DNA of 64,000 bases from Shinisaurus crocodilurus (Eukaryota; Chordata; Lepidosauria; Squamata; Shinisauridae). The position numbers and the translations under genes are program-made. Each line of letters begins with the position of its first letter. Position 1 is the first letter of the stretch. The DNA is taken from assembly GCA_021292165.1 (NCBI GenBank), contig CM037877.1:105523858-105587857 (forward strand), written 5' to 3'. Below are positions 1 through 12,068 of this stretch, piece by piece. Under the pieces are notes generated by a model. That model was not told the origin of the DNA and did no database searches. It saw only the letters and a program-made list of their open reading frames with translations.

Positions 1-728
1 ATGTGTGAATCAGCCCTATATAAAAACTTGGAGAGCTGCTGCTGTTGCCTCATAAGCTGTAGACCATGATTTGTTGGCAGGAACCTAATCCTTTCCCCAC
101 AGACTTATCCTTGGAAGGTTGTTCCATGGGACACAACCCACCCTGCCTTTTTTCAGGACACTCCATTTCCCCTGCCCATCTATTCCCCCTTCCCCAGAGA
201 TAGTCAACATTCTGTGAGCACTGAGCATACTCAGTCCTCATTGGGCTGTGTTTTGGAGGGGGGGTTATTATTTTTTTGAGACCTTAAGCCTCTTTCCCCT
301 TAACATTTTCCCTCCCTTTGCAAACTGTGTTCTGCCCCCAGGTACACCAGAAGCTCCTGAGTTCAAAAACCAGACTAGCTTGCTGGACTTCACTCTCTCA
401 GATCTGTCAAACAACAACAACTTTGGGGCTGTACCCTGGACCTAACATAAATTGCTAGGTTACACCCAGCAATTTATGCGGATGTCTGAGGCAAAGGACA
501 AGGTGGAAGGTGGTACCCTCCTTACCATCCCATGTACAACAGACAACTTGACTGGCAGTTAAATCTTACTTCAGTGCTGTTGAAAGGACAGCATCTTCTT
601 CCGTGAGCATGCATACAGAGCCCTCAATTAAAACACACACACATAGTGGAGAAAGAAGAGAAATAATGACTGTACCAAACATACTTATTAAAACAATCCT
701 GTAAATCAAATTAATCTTCTGAAGGTCT

Positions 729-730
<2 letters not shown>

Positions 731-780
<50 letters not shown>

Positions 781-781
781 G
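731..781. repeat. (CAT)n microsatellite
   Basis: About seventeen CAT triplets; it explains the poly-Met frame on the minus strand. Confidence 0.97.
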
Positions 782-881
782 GCGATCACTCGTGACCGAG
801 TAAGATTGTCTTCCGGGATAAAAGGAGGAAATTCTAAAGAAGATTGTGTAGACTCTAGCGATGGGTCCGTAATCATCATCA

Positions 882-1480
882 AGAACATAAGAAGAGCCAT
901 GCTGGATCAGACCAAGGTCCCATGTAGTCCAGCATTCTGTTCACACAGTGGCCAGCCAGCTGCCCACAGGATCCCACAAGCAAGACATGAATGCAACAGC
1001 ACCTTCCTGCCCATGTTCCCCAGCAACTGGAGTACATAGGCATACTGCCTCTGATACTGGAGTAAGCATATAGCCAATCATGACTAGTAGCCACTGATAG
1101 CCTTCTCCTCCATGAATTTGTCTAATCCCCTTTTAAAGCTGCCCAAATTGGTGGCTGTCACTACATCTTGTGGAAGTGAATTCCATAGTTTAACTATCCG
1201 TTGTGTGAAGTATTTCCTTTTATCTGTCCTGAATCTCCCACCAATCAGCTTCATGGGATGACCCCGGGTTCTAGTACTATGAGAGAGGGAGAAAAATGTC
1301 TCCCTGTCCACTTTCCTCCACACCATGCATAGTTTTGTACACCTCTATCATGTCTCCCCTTACTTGCCCTTTTTCTAAGCTAAACAATCCCAGCTGCTGT
1401 AACCTTACCTCATAGGGGAGTTGCTCCAGCCCCTGGATCATTTTAGTTGCCCTTTTCTGCACTTCTTCCAACTCATCAGG
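882..1480 (-). pseudogene. CR1-type LINE 3' end, subfamily A
   Basis: The minus strand encodes VQKRATKMIQGLEQLPYEVR with LGLFSLEKGQVRGDMIEVYK, then TRGHPMKLIGGRF, KYFTQRIVKLWNSLPQDVV and FKRGLDKFMEE. This is the conserved RT C-terminus of CR1/L2-type LINEs. A 3' UTR-like tail follows, ending (minus strand) CTCTTCTTATGTTCTT. One frame change separates the two halves. Confidence 0.85.
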
Positions 1481-1678
1481 TTTTATCCCATCCTATTGTG
1501 TGAATGGAAATCATAATTCCCACAAGAATCCTTTTTTCTGTGTGGCCGATTATAGGGATGATGGCTTCTCCATTCAGTACCCAACCCCTCAAGGGGCCCC
1601 TAGGCAAGGCCAGCAAAGTCACATATGTGTGCAAATCTGAAGTCCACCATTTCACACTAGCTGCAGGTTACTGTTGGG

Positions 1679-1795
1679 GAGGAGGAGGAGGGGGAGGGGG
1701 AGGAGGAGGAGGAGGAGGAGGAGGAGGAGGAGGAGGAGGAGAGGAGAAGCAGAAGCAGAAGCAGAAGCAGAAGAAGAAGAAGAAGAAGAAGAAAT
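1679..1795. repeat. (GGA)n / (GAA)n purine repeat
   Basis: GGA triplets grade into AGAAGC and then AAG triplets, with purine on the plus strand throughout. The poly-Gly/poly-Arg frames are artefacts. Confidence 0.95.
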
Positions 1796-1799
1796 CTTA

Positions 1800-2389
1800 C
1801 TCTTCAATAAAGGACAGCTATGCACACACTGTCGGAGCATGAGAAAGCAGAGCGCACATATTTTATAGGTTATTTTCAGCAGATGTTTAAAGATCCTCTT
1901 TTCTGGGATGGTGTAGGGTGCCCAGCCCTCTCATGCAGCATTTGCTTAAGGAGCATCTGGTGTGCTTTCAACCATTCAGACATGGAGATTTCAGCAGTCA
2001 GTCTTCCTGACTGTAAAATATTCAGCAGTGAAATTAAGTTGGGCTGCAGAGCGTATAAATCTGCATGGATTTTGGCCACAGCCTTGTAAAAGATGCTGTC
2101 ACAGGGCTACTTCTGTTTAATGCTGGGTTTTTTTTTTTTTATGTATATGAAAGGGTATCTTTAAAAACACCCAGAGAGATATTATTTAAATAAGAATGGA
2201 GCATTTTTATGATCTCTTTGAAAGTGATTTGAAAAGGAAATATATAGAGCCATCAGTCACCCACGAGAGCAGGATCCTTTTAAAATAAGTAAAGTGGTTT
2301 CAAGGGAGAGATGACTTGGTCAACTTCATGCATGCTTATTGATCCCTTGAGGACTAATGCATAGGCTAATTTCTATGTGTAGGTGCACA
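1800..2389. other. Unique intronic sequence
   Basis: No gene or repeat was recognised. The part at 1870-2090 is balanced in composition and could be conserved. The preceding 1-730 is likewise unremarkable apart from a T-rich block near 270. Confidence 0.5.
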
Positions 2390-2615
2390 TTTAGAAATAA
2401 TTATTATAATTTAAATAGAAACATGGTGCATCTCACCGCAGCGTGCAAGACTGTGACCAGGTCCTGTGTGCCTGCCTGCTCAGCCTGCTGTCCAGGTGTG
2501 AACCATTGAGGAGCAACAGTTCTGATGGTTCTTTATCTTTAAACCAGAATTGTACAGGGCAGCCCTTCAAGTACAGGACAGTCTTCTATAAAAGAGGACA
2601 CCTGGCCACCCTAAG
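2390..2615 (+). repeat. Unclassified repeat, copy 1 of 2
   Basis: Shares ATTTAGAAA, ATAAATAGAAA-like, CCTGTGTGCCTGC, TCAGCCTGCTGTCCAG and AGAGGACACCTGG words with 10540-10850 in the same orientation. No coding match; class unknown. Confidence 0.6.
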
Positions 2616-2859
2616 AACAAGTGTTGACTTGCATATGTGAAACGGTTCCCTCAGAGCTGACTCCAAAGAGTTTTCACATCACATGGTTATCAAGACTTTT
2701 GACTTTTCAAGTCTTTTGGGGCAGCCTTATTTATGGAAATTCCATAAATTCCTTTGCTTCATTGCCCCATTCAGCAAAGCCACCAAGATCTCCACCTCTC
2801 TTTTATCTGGACTTTGAATTCTAGGCACGCGAAGAGTCTGAAAATCAGACATTTTAGAA

Positions 2860-2989
2860 CAAGGGCGGGCAACTTGTGGCCCTCCAGATGTTTTGGCTTA
2901 CAACTCCATCATCTGTCACCATTGGCTGTCTAGGTATGATGGGAGTTGTAGGCACAAACATTCGGAGGGCCGCAAATTGTCCACCGCTG
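2860..2989. mobile_element. Short hAT-like MITE, 130 bp
   Basis: Ends CAAGGGCGGGCAACTTGTGG and the inverse of CAGCGGTGGACAATTTGCGG, with GGCCCTCC / GGAGGGCC inside. Flanks TTTTAGAA (2852-2859) and CTTTAGAA (2990-2997) match at 7 of 8. Confidence 0.85.
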
Positions 2990-3128
2990 CTTTAGAATTT
3001 GCTCCAGTTCTTGTAATTTTTGCCTATTGATTTGAATATGATGTATTTTTGGATGTATTTTATTGTTTTGGTGTATTTTATTGTTTCCGCTGTAAGTTGT
3101 CTTAGGGACACGTTATGAAAAGGATATC

Positions 3129-3238
3129 AATCTATGATATCCTTTTCAGTGCAGTCCTATGTTTGTTTACTCAGAAGTAAGTCCCACTGTGTCCTATGGG
3201 GCTTACTTAATAAATATATTTAGGACTGCAGCCTAAGG
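3129..3238. repeat. Palindromic short repeat, type I
   Basis: Ends GTGCAGTCCTATG and AGGACTGCAGCCTAA surround AAGTAAGTCCCACT and GGGGCTTACTT. The type I core is a near-palindrome around CCATTGA/TCAATGG. It is preceded by ATATCAATCTATGATAT-type symmetric sequence. Confidence 0.7.
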
Positions 3239-3239
3239 G

Positions 3240-3799
3240 CGCAATCCAATCGAGATGAGAGGGAGCATCAGAACTCGGAAGCTCACACACATCCAATGCA
3301 GAGTGGGAGGAGTGGCGGAGGTGATCTCTACCTTCTCGCTCCTCCCGCTCTGCATTTTTGCTAGATGGCCATTTTAAGCCATCTAGCGATGCCGTTTCAG
3401 ATTAGCTTTAGGTTACGTTGTATCCTGGCCACTCCAGTCTCTTCCCCTCCCCCTCCCCCTCCCTGCCCCCTTCTACCCCTCTCCAAGGTTGTTTTACCAA
3501 CCTTGGAGAGCAGTCAGCACAGTTCTTTCCATGTTGGCTGCGAGGGAGCAGGAAAGGGGGATCGGAGCTCTGATTCCCAGCTCCGAGGTTGGAGCACTGT
3601 CTCTAGCCTCAGAGCGGGGAATCCGAACTATCCTATGGCCCTCCCAGACACAATTCATTCTGTATGAAAGGCTGCTAGTCCATAGTCTCCAACTGCAAAA
3701 TGCTGGGACAGTCCCAAAAACACTTAAGCCATCATGGCTTCTCACTTTGTCATGCAGAGTCCTGAATTCCCCTGCCTCTAGCAACTGCAAGCTACTTTA
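3240..3799. other. Unclassified, with a small perfect hairpin
   Basis: The stretch contains GCTAGATGGC/GCCATCTAGC (3359-3386) and mirrored GTGGGAGGAG/CTCCTCCCGC words, suggesting a decayed foldback repeat. Open frames at 3365-3800 have no recognisable protein. Confidence 0.4.
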
Positions 3800-4430
3800 A
3801 ACTGTCTTAAAGGGGCCATGAGCAAAATTGCAGCTAAACTAAAACTTTTAGCTTAGCTGCAATTTTGCCCATGGTCCCTTTAAGAGACAGTAAGCAGGGA
3901 GGGAACAGACGTGAGGGTGTGTGTGTGTGCATGCGGGCCTGGACCAATGGAGAGATGAATGAGGGAATTTATCACATGATTCCTACCTTTATATTGCCAA
4001 AGATTTTATTTCCTAACAGAGCTGACTCTGTGCCTCTAACAGGTGAGGTTACAGTGTCAGAAGGAAATGCAAGAAACTTCCCCTTCTCTCTGAAGCTCCA
4101 TGTTTAGGGGTGTGGGGTGAATAGGTAAGCTTCACTTGTTGAATTTGTGCCAATCCTGACCATTTTAAAACAAAAAGAGATTGCCCTGCAAGCACTGACC
4201 CGCCCCATGAAAAACACCAGATATCAACAACTAAGGGTTTAAGTAAGGTAAAAACAATATTATAAAAGCCACTTATAAAATATTATAATATATACTATAA
4301 TAATGTAATAATTATAATATATAAGATTTTGTGTGTTTCCTCCAATAACTTTTGTACTTGGCCATGTCCTTTCGCCACGCCCTCATGTTGCCTGGCCACA
4401 CCCTCTTGATCATACCTTCATGTTGCTTAA
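3800..4430 (+). repeat. 600-bp interspersed repeat, copy 1
   Basis: Starts with a tight palindrome (TTAAAGGGGCCATGAGCAAA...TTTGCCCATGGTCCCTTTAA, loop of about 35 bp). It then has ATTTCCTAACAGAGCTGACT, CCTCTAACAGGTGAG, GCAAGCACTGACC and an AT-rich TATAATATATA end. The inverted second copy lies at 21055-21652. Class unknown; no coding capacity. Confidence 0.75.
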
Positions 4431-5404
4431 CCATACCTCTTACAAATTCACATGTGTGTCCCTATTTTCATCTGTGAAATGTTGGAGGGTATGCTAGTCA
4501 ACTAGCAGGATTTATAGAAAAACAGGTTAACAACACAGAAGTCTGGATTCTCCACTTACCAGAGGAGATTGGGACTGGGAGGGGCTGTTGAAATGTTTAA
4601 TTCTTTGTAGGGCTGCTGGTGGGAAGTCAGCATTTAAAATTGGGATGATCTTTTATTTCTTGCTGACATTACACTTCTGCCACAGTGCCAGGTGTACTCC
4701 CACTTCTCAAAGAAAGCCGCATATGAAACGGTCGTTCCCCATTTTGAACAGCTGCTGCTTTCCTGTTGTAATTTTATAAATAGCTTTGTGTTTACTAGGC
4801 TAGAAGGCAGATCTTCCTTCAGAACTGGCTTCTGAAAAGAGGAATGGGCAACGTCTTCGCAGGTGCTACATCGGACATAGGTCGTGATCAGGAAGACCAC
4901 GGCAGGCCTCTCGCACACATAGCGGCATCATAGCCATCTATGAATGGGAAGGTACACCAGCGTTAGTGGGCAGGTGTTCTTACTTTGCGCAAGTGTTAGA
5001 AGAAGCCTCCCCTGCTGTAATTCTCCCTTCTTCGTATAAAGAAGAAGGAGCCCTAGCTTGGATCAGGTCCTGTTCATATCCTTGGATCCGAGGCCCTGTT
5101 CATATACACTAGTGCTGAGCCAAAAAAATATTCCATGTTTTTTTTTTCTTGCGATCCCAAGAAGAAGTTTAAGGTGAAAAAAAGTGGTGGCGAGCCCAAA
5201 ATAGCTCATGATGACGGTGAAATGGGGGAGACAACTCGATCCTCCTGCGGTGTCCCCTGGGATACCCATGGGAGGACCAATGGGGGAGGAGGGGGAGGGA
5301 AGGGGCCAACAACCTATGGTGAGTTCAATCGTCTGTCGGGCGCACGCACCGTGGGTTGTTCACACAACAACCAACCCACTGCAGCTTATTGCCAGGTGGG
5401 GTGT
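4431..5404. other. No feature recognised
   Basis: Ordinary intronic composition. A CGTGGGTTGTTCACACAACA hairpin near 5349-5385 resembles the core of the foldback element at 57690. The interval 5776-7416 is similarly featureless except for a GGTGTGGCAGAGCC-type fragment near 6260 and a C/A tract near 6335. Confidence 0.4.
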
Positions 5405-5775
5405 CATTTATTTATTTATTTATTTATTATATTTATCAATCGCCCATCTGGCTGGTCACCCAGCCACCCTGGGCGATGTACAATTAAAATACAATAAAAC
5501 ACAATAGAACATAATAATTAAAACAATATAAAAAATTCTCATTAAAAACCTAACCCACCCCATATTCCCGCCTGAACAGCCATGTTTTTAATGCACGGCG
5601 GAAGCTCATCACGGAGGGGGCATGGCGAAGGTCACTAGGGAGGGAGTTCCATAATGTGGGGGCCGCCACAGAGAAGGCCCTCTTCCTAGTCCCCACCAGC
5701 CTGGCTGCTCTGGCTGATGGGATAAGGAGAAGGCCGTCCGTGGCAGACCTTGTTGTGTGAATGCGCACAGAGGAT
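5405..5775 (-). pseudogene. CR1/L3-type LINE 3' fragment
   Basis: The minus strand encodes RSATDGLLLIPSARAARLVG followed by AFSVAAPTLWNSLPSDLRH and a FRRALKTWLFRRE ending. This is the same C-terminus and the same TAGATGGGCGAT-type 3' end as the copy at 49250-50240. It finishes in a (TTTA)n tail at about 5407-5428. Confidence 0.85.
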
Positions 5776-7416
5776 CATAGGCTCCTGCTGAATGGGGCAA
5801 GCTGTAGTGTGGGAGAGATAGGGGGGATCCGTAAGCTTTCGTAAGCTGAGCCCTTCCTCTCATGGAAGTTCCCTTCCTCTCACAGAAAGCAGATCCTAGA
5901 TCCAAACCCAGCAACAATAAATGAGTGGGTAAGCAGCCAAAGGCAATAACATCCGTGGAATTTTCTTTGGATTCAGTGGTGATGAGGATGATGCAGACTG
6001 AATTTATACCACACTTTTCTACAAAAGTACGCAATGTGGCTTATACAAAATCGACACAGTACTGAACAAAATAAAAATGCAACCTAAAAAGAAAACCGAT
6101 GAACAAACAAAACCAAGAGCAGTTGAAAACAACACACAGCAGCTGGGGGAAAAAAAAAAAAGATGGCAGCTCACAGAATAAAATATTGGGAAGCATGCAG
6201 GCTTCTTTTTTTCTCTAGCGCAACTTTCTCCAGCCAGCCTTGCCCACGGGTTCCTTCCAGTGGTGTGGCAGAGCCAGGGCTCGCAGGCACACACACCGGT
6301 TTGATTAGCAGGGATGCTGATGTCACCTGCCACCCCCCACCCCACCCCACCCCACTCAGAATTCCCCGTTCCTTCTGAGCTGAACTGCAATCCTCACAGT
6401 AGCTGAGGGGTGGTGGTGGGGAGAATGAATTTCCCCAGCAATAATATGTAGCTGTGAGTGTGCGCTATCCCTGTCGTCATAATCCAAAGCATTTTGGGGC
6501 GGCCTGGTCTGGAATGGGCAATTAATTAAGACCCAATAGCTTGAGAAAAGACCTGCTCCTGATGGAGATGAAAACTGCTAGAACTGGTTTGTTGATATGG
6601 ATCAACACAGATGCCTGCATGTTTGGCCTCTCCTTGGGGTCATGGCTATGGGGACGGTCATGATGAGCATCTGCACTTTAAAATTCACCACTACACCACG
6701 GGTTCCTTCTAAACCAAGATCTGAAACCAGGATCGGAGGTGGCTTCCATTGTATAGATGATTTTTCACCTCTGATGTCTTTTCCTGCAAAAGTCTTGCGC
6801 TATGCTGACCTCAGGCAGGGCTGAATGTACTCTACTTAAAAACAACAACAACCAAGCAGAATAAAAATTCTGTATCATGAAAAGCGAAATTTTATGACCT
6901 GCATAATTCATGCAAATTAAGCATATTTGCGCAGATTGTCTTAGTTTGCATGTTTTATTCTACTATTAATCATGGGCAGAGACAAAGAGTTATGCAAAAC
7001 ATTGAAGCCTTATCCACAGAGTGCTGAAAATGTTATCCTGTGAAAATTCTGGCTTTTGAGATTCCATGAGGCATTGCCCACACGTTAAGCATTATCTTTG
7101 CAACCATAAGGGCTAGAAACATGTCCTTAAGGGAGGGGAAAAGACAGAAAGAAAGTGGAAATTCCCAAGATGCTGACTTCTGCAACAAATGCCAAATCTC
7201 TGACTTTGGAGGGCAGGTTTTTTGAAGCACTATGAAACTTTGCAAAACCTGTTTAGCAATGGTGAGGACAAAGTGCTCCTCATACGGACTGGAGTCAGGC
7301 AATAATTTTTAAGAGCACCACAGGTATGACAAAGCCATTGTTGCCCATGAAATATGTAGAAACCTGTTTTGGTTGTTGTCTCACTATAGCCTCTGGCCAA
7401 ACAGGTTGTGTGGGTT

Positions 7417-7632
7417 CAGGAGAGGCTGGTGATTCCTATTTCGGCGGGGCTCCTTTTCCACTGCAGGTTTTGTAGCTTTTATTCTGAGCTTTATAGGAGC
7501 TATCCATGGTGCTTCATTGCAGTGAACCTATTTTGGGGGTGTCGTTCAGCACCATGGATAGCTCCAAATAAAACCTGCAAAACCTGCAATGGAAAAGGAG
7601 CCCCACCGAAATAGGAGTCACTGGCCTCCTAC
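7417..7632. mobile_element. Foldback MITE, related core
   Basis: About 216 bp; arms GATTCCTATTTCGGCGGGGC and its inverse form a near-complete hairpin. The core AGCTATCCATGGTGCT / AGCACCATGGATAGCT is shared with the foldback elements at 17393 and 60040, but the outer arms differ. No clear target duplication. Confidence 0.75.
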
Positions 7633-7639
7633 AAAACCT

Positions 7640-8898
7640 GCAAGACCTGTTTACCAAAGAGAACAGCAAGATGAAGGTACATACCTCAAGCAATGATAGT
7701 TTTTCTCTCTCCATATCATGGCTTGGAAGCTGAGTTGTAGCTATGGCTTCCTGGTGAGGATGGGAGAAGGAGAGGGGTGAAGGAAGGCATGTGTGGGCAG
7801 ATGGTTCAGTAAAGCATCAGTCATGGTTTAGTGGTCCAACTTCTTTAAGATTGAGCAAGGCCATTTTCTGCAGCCGTGATGGCAGGCTGTTTCTGCTCCT
7901 CAGACAGAAAGATTCCGTGCCAGTAACTTCATAAAAATCAGCTGCACTCAATCTATCGGTGGTGTCCGTATCACCTTCCGGAAATTTATTCTTCCTCACA
8001 GGGAGGTTATAGTAACTTTGTTGATGTGAAGCACTTGCAGTGCTAAAAATTATTATGTCAGCCATAACTGTCAGTGCAATGCTATTTATGCTCCAGCATG
8101 TTAAGGACACTGCATTACGCATTTTTTATTTTATAAAAAATAAATAAATAAAATAAAGCATCACTGAAAAGGGAGAGCTGGGTGAAACATTGGCTCCCTC
8201 CGCAAAAATGCTTCCGGACTTGCAAAGATCACATTGCATGGGTAAGAACCAGATCAATGCCATCCCAACGTGAGGCAAAAGCACACACAACAGTGTGGCT
8301 TTTGCAGTGTTCAGTCCATTTGGGGGGGGGCAGTTCTTTGTCACCTGGGTCAACATTTCAACCATGGTTCAGTGTTTGCTCCTATCTGAAACAACCATGG
8401 AATGATTTAGCACACTTGAAGTTACCCTCTTAGTTACTGGATGGGGGAATCCTGCAGAGATTGGGGTATGGATGGGGGAATCGCACATTTCTGTGTAGAC
8501 ACTGTGTTGGATTCAGGATCTGCCTTCTGCCTCGGCCTGATTTTTGGGGATACCCCCCTTCTCCCACACCACTGCTCACCCCATTCAGCAGAGGTGCACA
8601 ATCCTCTGTGTAGCATTTTCAGGGGGTTGGGGGAGCTGCCGAGGGGGCAAGGAAGTCTGCTTCCGCCAGCTCAGTTGCACGTGCCTAAATCTGGATCCAA
8701 CCTCCCTTTAAAAAAACAAACAAACAAACAAAAAACAAATCACAAACTGTTGTAGTAATGGGATGGAACAAAGCTACGATGGGAAAAAAACCTGATGGAA
8801 ACTAAAATTGACAGATTTGTCCATCCCTCGTTGGAATTGTTCTAGGTACCACTCTCAATTCAAGAAAGGTGTCATGGACGGCTTAGACCACTTAGGAG
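7640..8898. other. No gene recognised
   Basis: Intronic; contains a (AAAT)-rich spot at 8140, a G-run at 8321 and an (AAAC)n run at 8711-8740. Frames on both strands (for example 7817-8122) have no recognisable product. Confidence 0.4.
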
Positions 8899-9268
8899 CA
8901 GTTGTGCAACTAGGGCTTGACCTTGGAGCCAAAGTCCAGGGGCCCCTCACCCCGGGGGGGGGGAGACCACCCAGAGAGTGACAAGCAAACTCCATTTTAT
9001 TCCTGCAGTTATGATGTTGCTATGATTTAAGTGAGCTTAGATGCAAAACTGCACATGCTCAGTGCGTATATATATATGGCAAACATTCTAATGTATAAGG
9101 AATGTAGAAGCAGTTGTAAAGCATGGAATGGGGGTGGGCTTGGGGGTGGGTGGGAAAGAGAAATGTTGGTTGTGCACTTCACAACTGAAATAACACACAT
9201 GCCTATCTAAAGGAGGCCCCCGTAAGACTGTTAAGTCCGGGGTCTAAAATGACCTAGCTGCACCACTG
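8899..9268. mobile_element. hAT-like element, 370 bp
   Basis: Ends CAGTTGTGCAACTAGG and the inverse of CAGTGGTGCAGCTAGG. G-rich tracts follow the left end (8950-8965). Flanking 8-mers do not match clearly. Confidence 0.65.
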
Positions 9269-9593
9269 GACAGGATAGGTAAGAACTTTACTGTCTCTCT
9301 CCAGCAAGAGTGGATCAGCAAGAGGAAACTCCTGGCTGCACCCAGATACAACTAAGTCCAGTGCCACCTAGTGACTAAACTATATAATGACACTATCCAC
9401 ACGGAGGCCAACAGTAAGGCCCAACAATACATGCCTCCAGACATCCCTGGAATCCTCTGCAACTTGTCTGGCTTCTCTGGCAAACTTGCAGGGGTTTCAT
9501 GGCAGATGAGCGGATGTGGAAAGTCAGAACATTTGAAAACCACTGGCGCAGCCAAACAGCAAGCCCATTCCAGTCTTACAGGGGTAGACTTAT

Positions 9594-9710
9594 TTCATAG
9601 ATCATAGAGTTGGAAGGAGCCTACAAGGCTATCGAGTCCAACCCCCTGCTCAATGCAGGAAACTAGAGGAGGGGTCTCCCATCCAAGTAATAACCAGGCC
9701 TGACCCTACT
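9594..9710 (-). repeat. 5S rRNA-headed SINE, 5'-truncated
   Basis: Minus strand: part of the 5S-like head with the C-box word TTACTTGGATGGGAGACC, then the tail ending GGCTCCTTCCAACTCTATGA. The 5' head before AAGTAGGGTCAGG is missing. Confidence 0.85.
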
Positions 9711-10198
9711 TCTTTGATAGTAAACCAATTTCTTAACATTATTTATCCACAAAAATAATTGTGGCAGGCTTTAATACTGAATAACAATCAGCATTAGAAT
9801 ATTCACAATGCTTCAAATATTGTAGTTCAGTATTTCTTATGACAACCCTGTAAGGCACATCAATATTACTATCCCTGTGCTGCAGACCTGCATCTAACCA
9901 GACACAAATACAGTTTTTTTTTTAAATTAACAGCCTCTGACAACATGAAAGAACGCTATCGCGTACTCACTCTCAGAACTCCCACGAATCTTTACAAGAA
10001 TGTACAAGCCTGTCTCCTATTTGCTTCTGCTGGAAACCGTATAGTTCCAGGGCTAAATGATGATATTTCCTACGGCTGTTCCACCCCACCACCCATTTCA
10101 GTTCCAAACCTTCTGCTAAACCAGCTATTCTCAATTCTAACTCCTTTATTTGTGGACACAGACATTGTTTTTATACATGGAGGCAACCGGCAGGTGCG

Positions 10199-10199
<1 letters not shown>

Positions 10200-10238
<39 letters not shown>
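10200..10238. repeat. (GA)n microsatellite
   Basis: About twenty GA units within otherwise unclassified intronic sequence. Confidence 0.95.
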
Positions 10239-10240
<2 letters not shown>

Positions 10241-10539
10241 CAAGGCTACCCTTCTCATCCCTGTGACTGCTCCGAGCAAGGCAAGTCAAGAGCTGGGAAT
10301 TGCTGGCCACCCATGGCTTCGGGAAATAAATCCCTTACTTCACCCTGAAACAAAACAGTGGTAATAACCACCATTTAGGAGACCAGTAATCTCTAATATC
10401 CTGCCCTGTGGTGAGAATCATCACATCATTCCATTGATTCCCCAGGTGTCTTATAGACACACACACAAAGGAGGAAATGCATCACCAAAAAAGTGGACAA
10501 AAGAGGGCACCAACTGGCATAAAATTTGTGTATGCAAAT

Positions 10540-10850
10540 TTATATGTATAGTGCATATTTAGAAAAAGCAACTATAATATAAATAGAAATACAATAACCT
10601 CACCATAGGGAGAAGACTGACTAGGTGACCTGTGTGCCTGCTCAGTCTGCTGTCCAGTGCTAAGTTTTGAATGGGCAACGTCAAGGCCTCCTGCTGCTCT
10701 CCCTTCTTTGGGTTCTTTGACTTCAAACCAGACTTGGTCTGGATACCTCTTCAAATAGAGGACACCGTCACATAGAAGACTGTCCTCTGCCAGCTCTCCA
10801 AAATAGAGGACCGTCGTCTGTAAAGCAAGGCACCTGGACACCTTATTTCT
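10540..10850 (+). repeat. Unclassified repeat, copy 2 of 2
   Basis: Counterpart of 2390-2615. It contains an extra stretch with alternating AGAGGAC and GTCCTC words (10760-10830) that can fold on itself. Confidence 0.6.
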
Positions 10851-10899
10851 GACCAGGTGCACAAGTGTGTCAATGTTCTCCTTCTTCTCAAGGCCATGG

Positions 10900-11788
10900 A
10901 TGGAGGAGAGCAACTGTATATCTTCTAGAACTAACTATGCTGGTTCCCCATCAGAGTTTTGATTAAGGCCAGGCCTTTTCATCTCACGAGAATATTTAAA
11001 AAAATGCTACACTGAAGAAATGAAACTTTAAGAAAAAATCCACATTGTCTCTGCTTCTATTTTGACTATTTCCAACACCTCCCTTGTCTTTCAATGGCCA
11101 TGTTCGCACAAAACGATAAGCCAGAATTCTGAAGAATCCTGGCGTATCATTCATGAATAAGTGTTCTGATGCATGCTGCCCAATTGTTGTCATTTGGCTC
11201 CGCCCACCAGTGGTAGTGGGTTCAGTAACCAGGAACTCACCAGGAGGAAAAAGCTTGGTGTTATGACCAAACTGGGACTTATGCGTTGTTGCTCCCCTAA
11301 CAAGTCAAGAGTCTGAAGCCAGGGTCTGAAGTTTTGATCCCTGGCTGGGGAGTGGCAAGCCGGAGACTTGGGTCTGGATGTAATGCTAAGCCTTTTCTTG
11401 CTGGTGAGTTCCTGAAACCACTTCCTCTTGCGGTGGTGGTGGGCACCAAGTGGGAGCAATTGGGCAGCATGCACTAGCATGCTTGCTTGTGAATGATAAG
11501 CCAGGATCCTCCAAAATCTGGCTTCACAATTATCGATATTGTTGTTGTCAAGAAATGTAAAGGTGGATTTGATTGTGTGGATGGGTTTGGGTTTGGGTTT
11601 GGGTTAGAATAATCCCACTGCTGACACTAAAGGCAGAATGATATGTTTCAATAAACATACAGGGCTTGTGCCAAAAAAACCAGTAGACCTGCATTGAGAG
11701 TTCTTCCCACCTCCACCTTCAGAGAAGGCCATCCTGTGTGTTTATGAATGAAACACTAATCTGGGCATGTGTCCTAGTTGGAATGAGA
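10900..11788. other. No gene; short TTTGGG array
   Basis: At 11583-11606 the sequence repeats GGGTTT four times, a telomere-like but non-TTAGGG word. Otherwise unclassified intron. Confidence 0.4.
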
Positions 11789-12068
11789 ACATAAGAAGAA
11801 CCCTGCTAGGTCAGACCAAAGGCCAATGTAGCCCTCTCCTTCTCTTGTTCCTCAGCAACTGGTACTCAGAGGCATGCAGCCTCTGATCCTGTAGGTAATA
11901 TATAGCTATCACCACTAGTAATCATTGATAGCATTCTCCTCCATGAATTTGTCTAATCCCCTTCTAAAGCCATCTAAGTTGGTGGCCATCATTACATCTT
12001 GTGGTAGTTCCATTACATCTTGTGAATTCCATAGTTTAACTATGCACTGTGTGAAGAAGTACCTCCTG
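11789..12068 (-). pseudogene. CR1-type LINE 3' end, subfamily A
   Basis: Same tail and C-terminus as the copy at 882-1480 (TQCIVKLWNS, NLDGFRRGLDKFMEEN). It has a short internal duplication that repeats part of the frame (GVMEL-like) near 12000-12030. Homology stops at 12068. Confidence 0.8.

Noticed and set aside
566..778. Poly-Met minus-strand frame
   Set aside because: Translation of the (CAT)n microsatellite.
11583..11606. Interstitial telomere
   Set aside because: The repeat is GGGTTT/TTTGGG, only about four units, and not TTAGGG.
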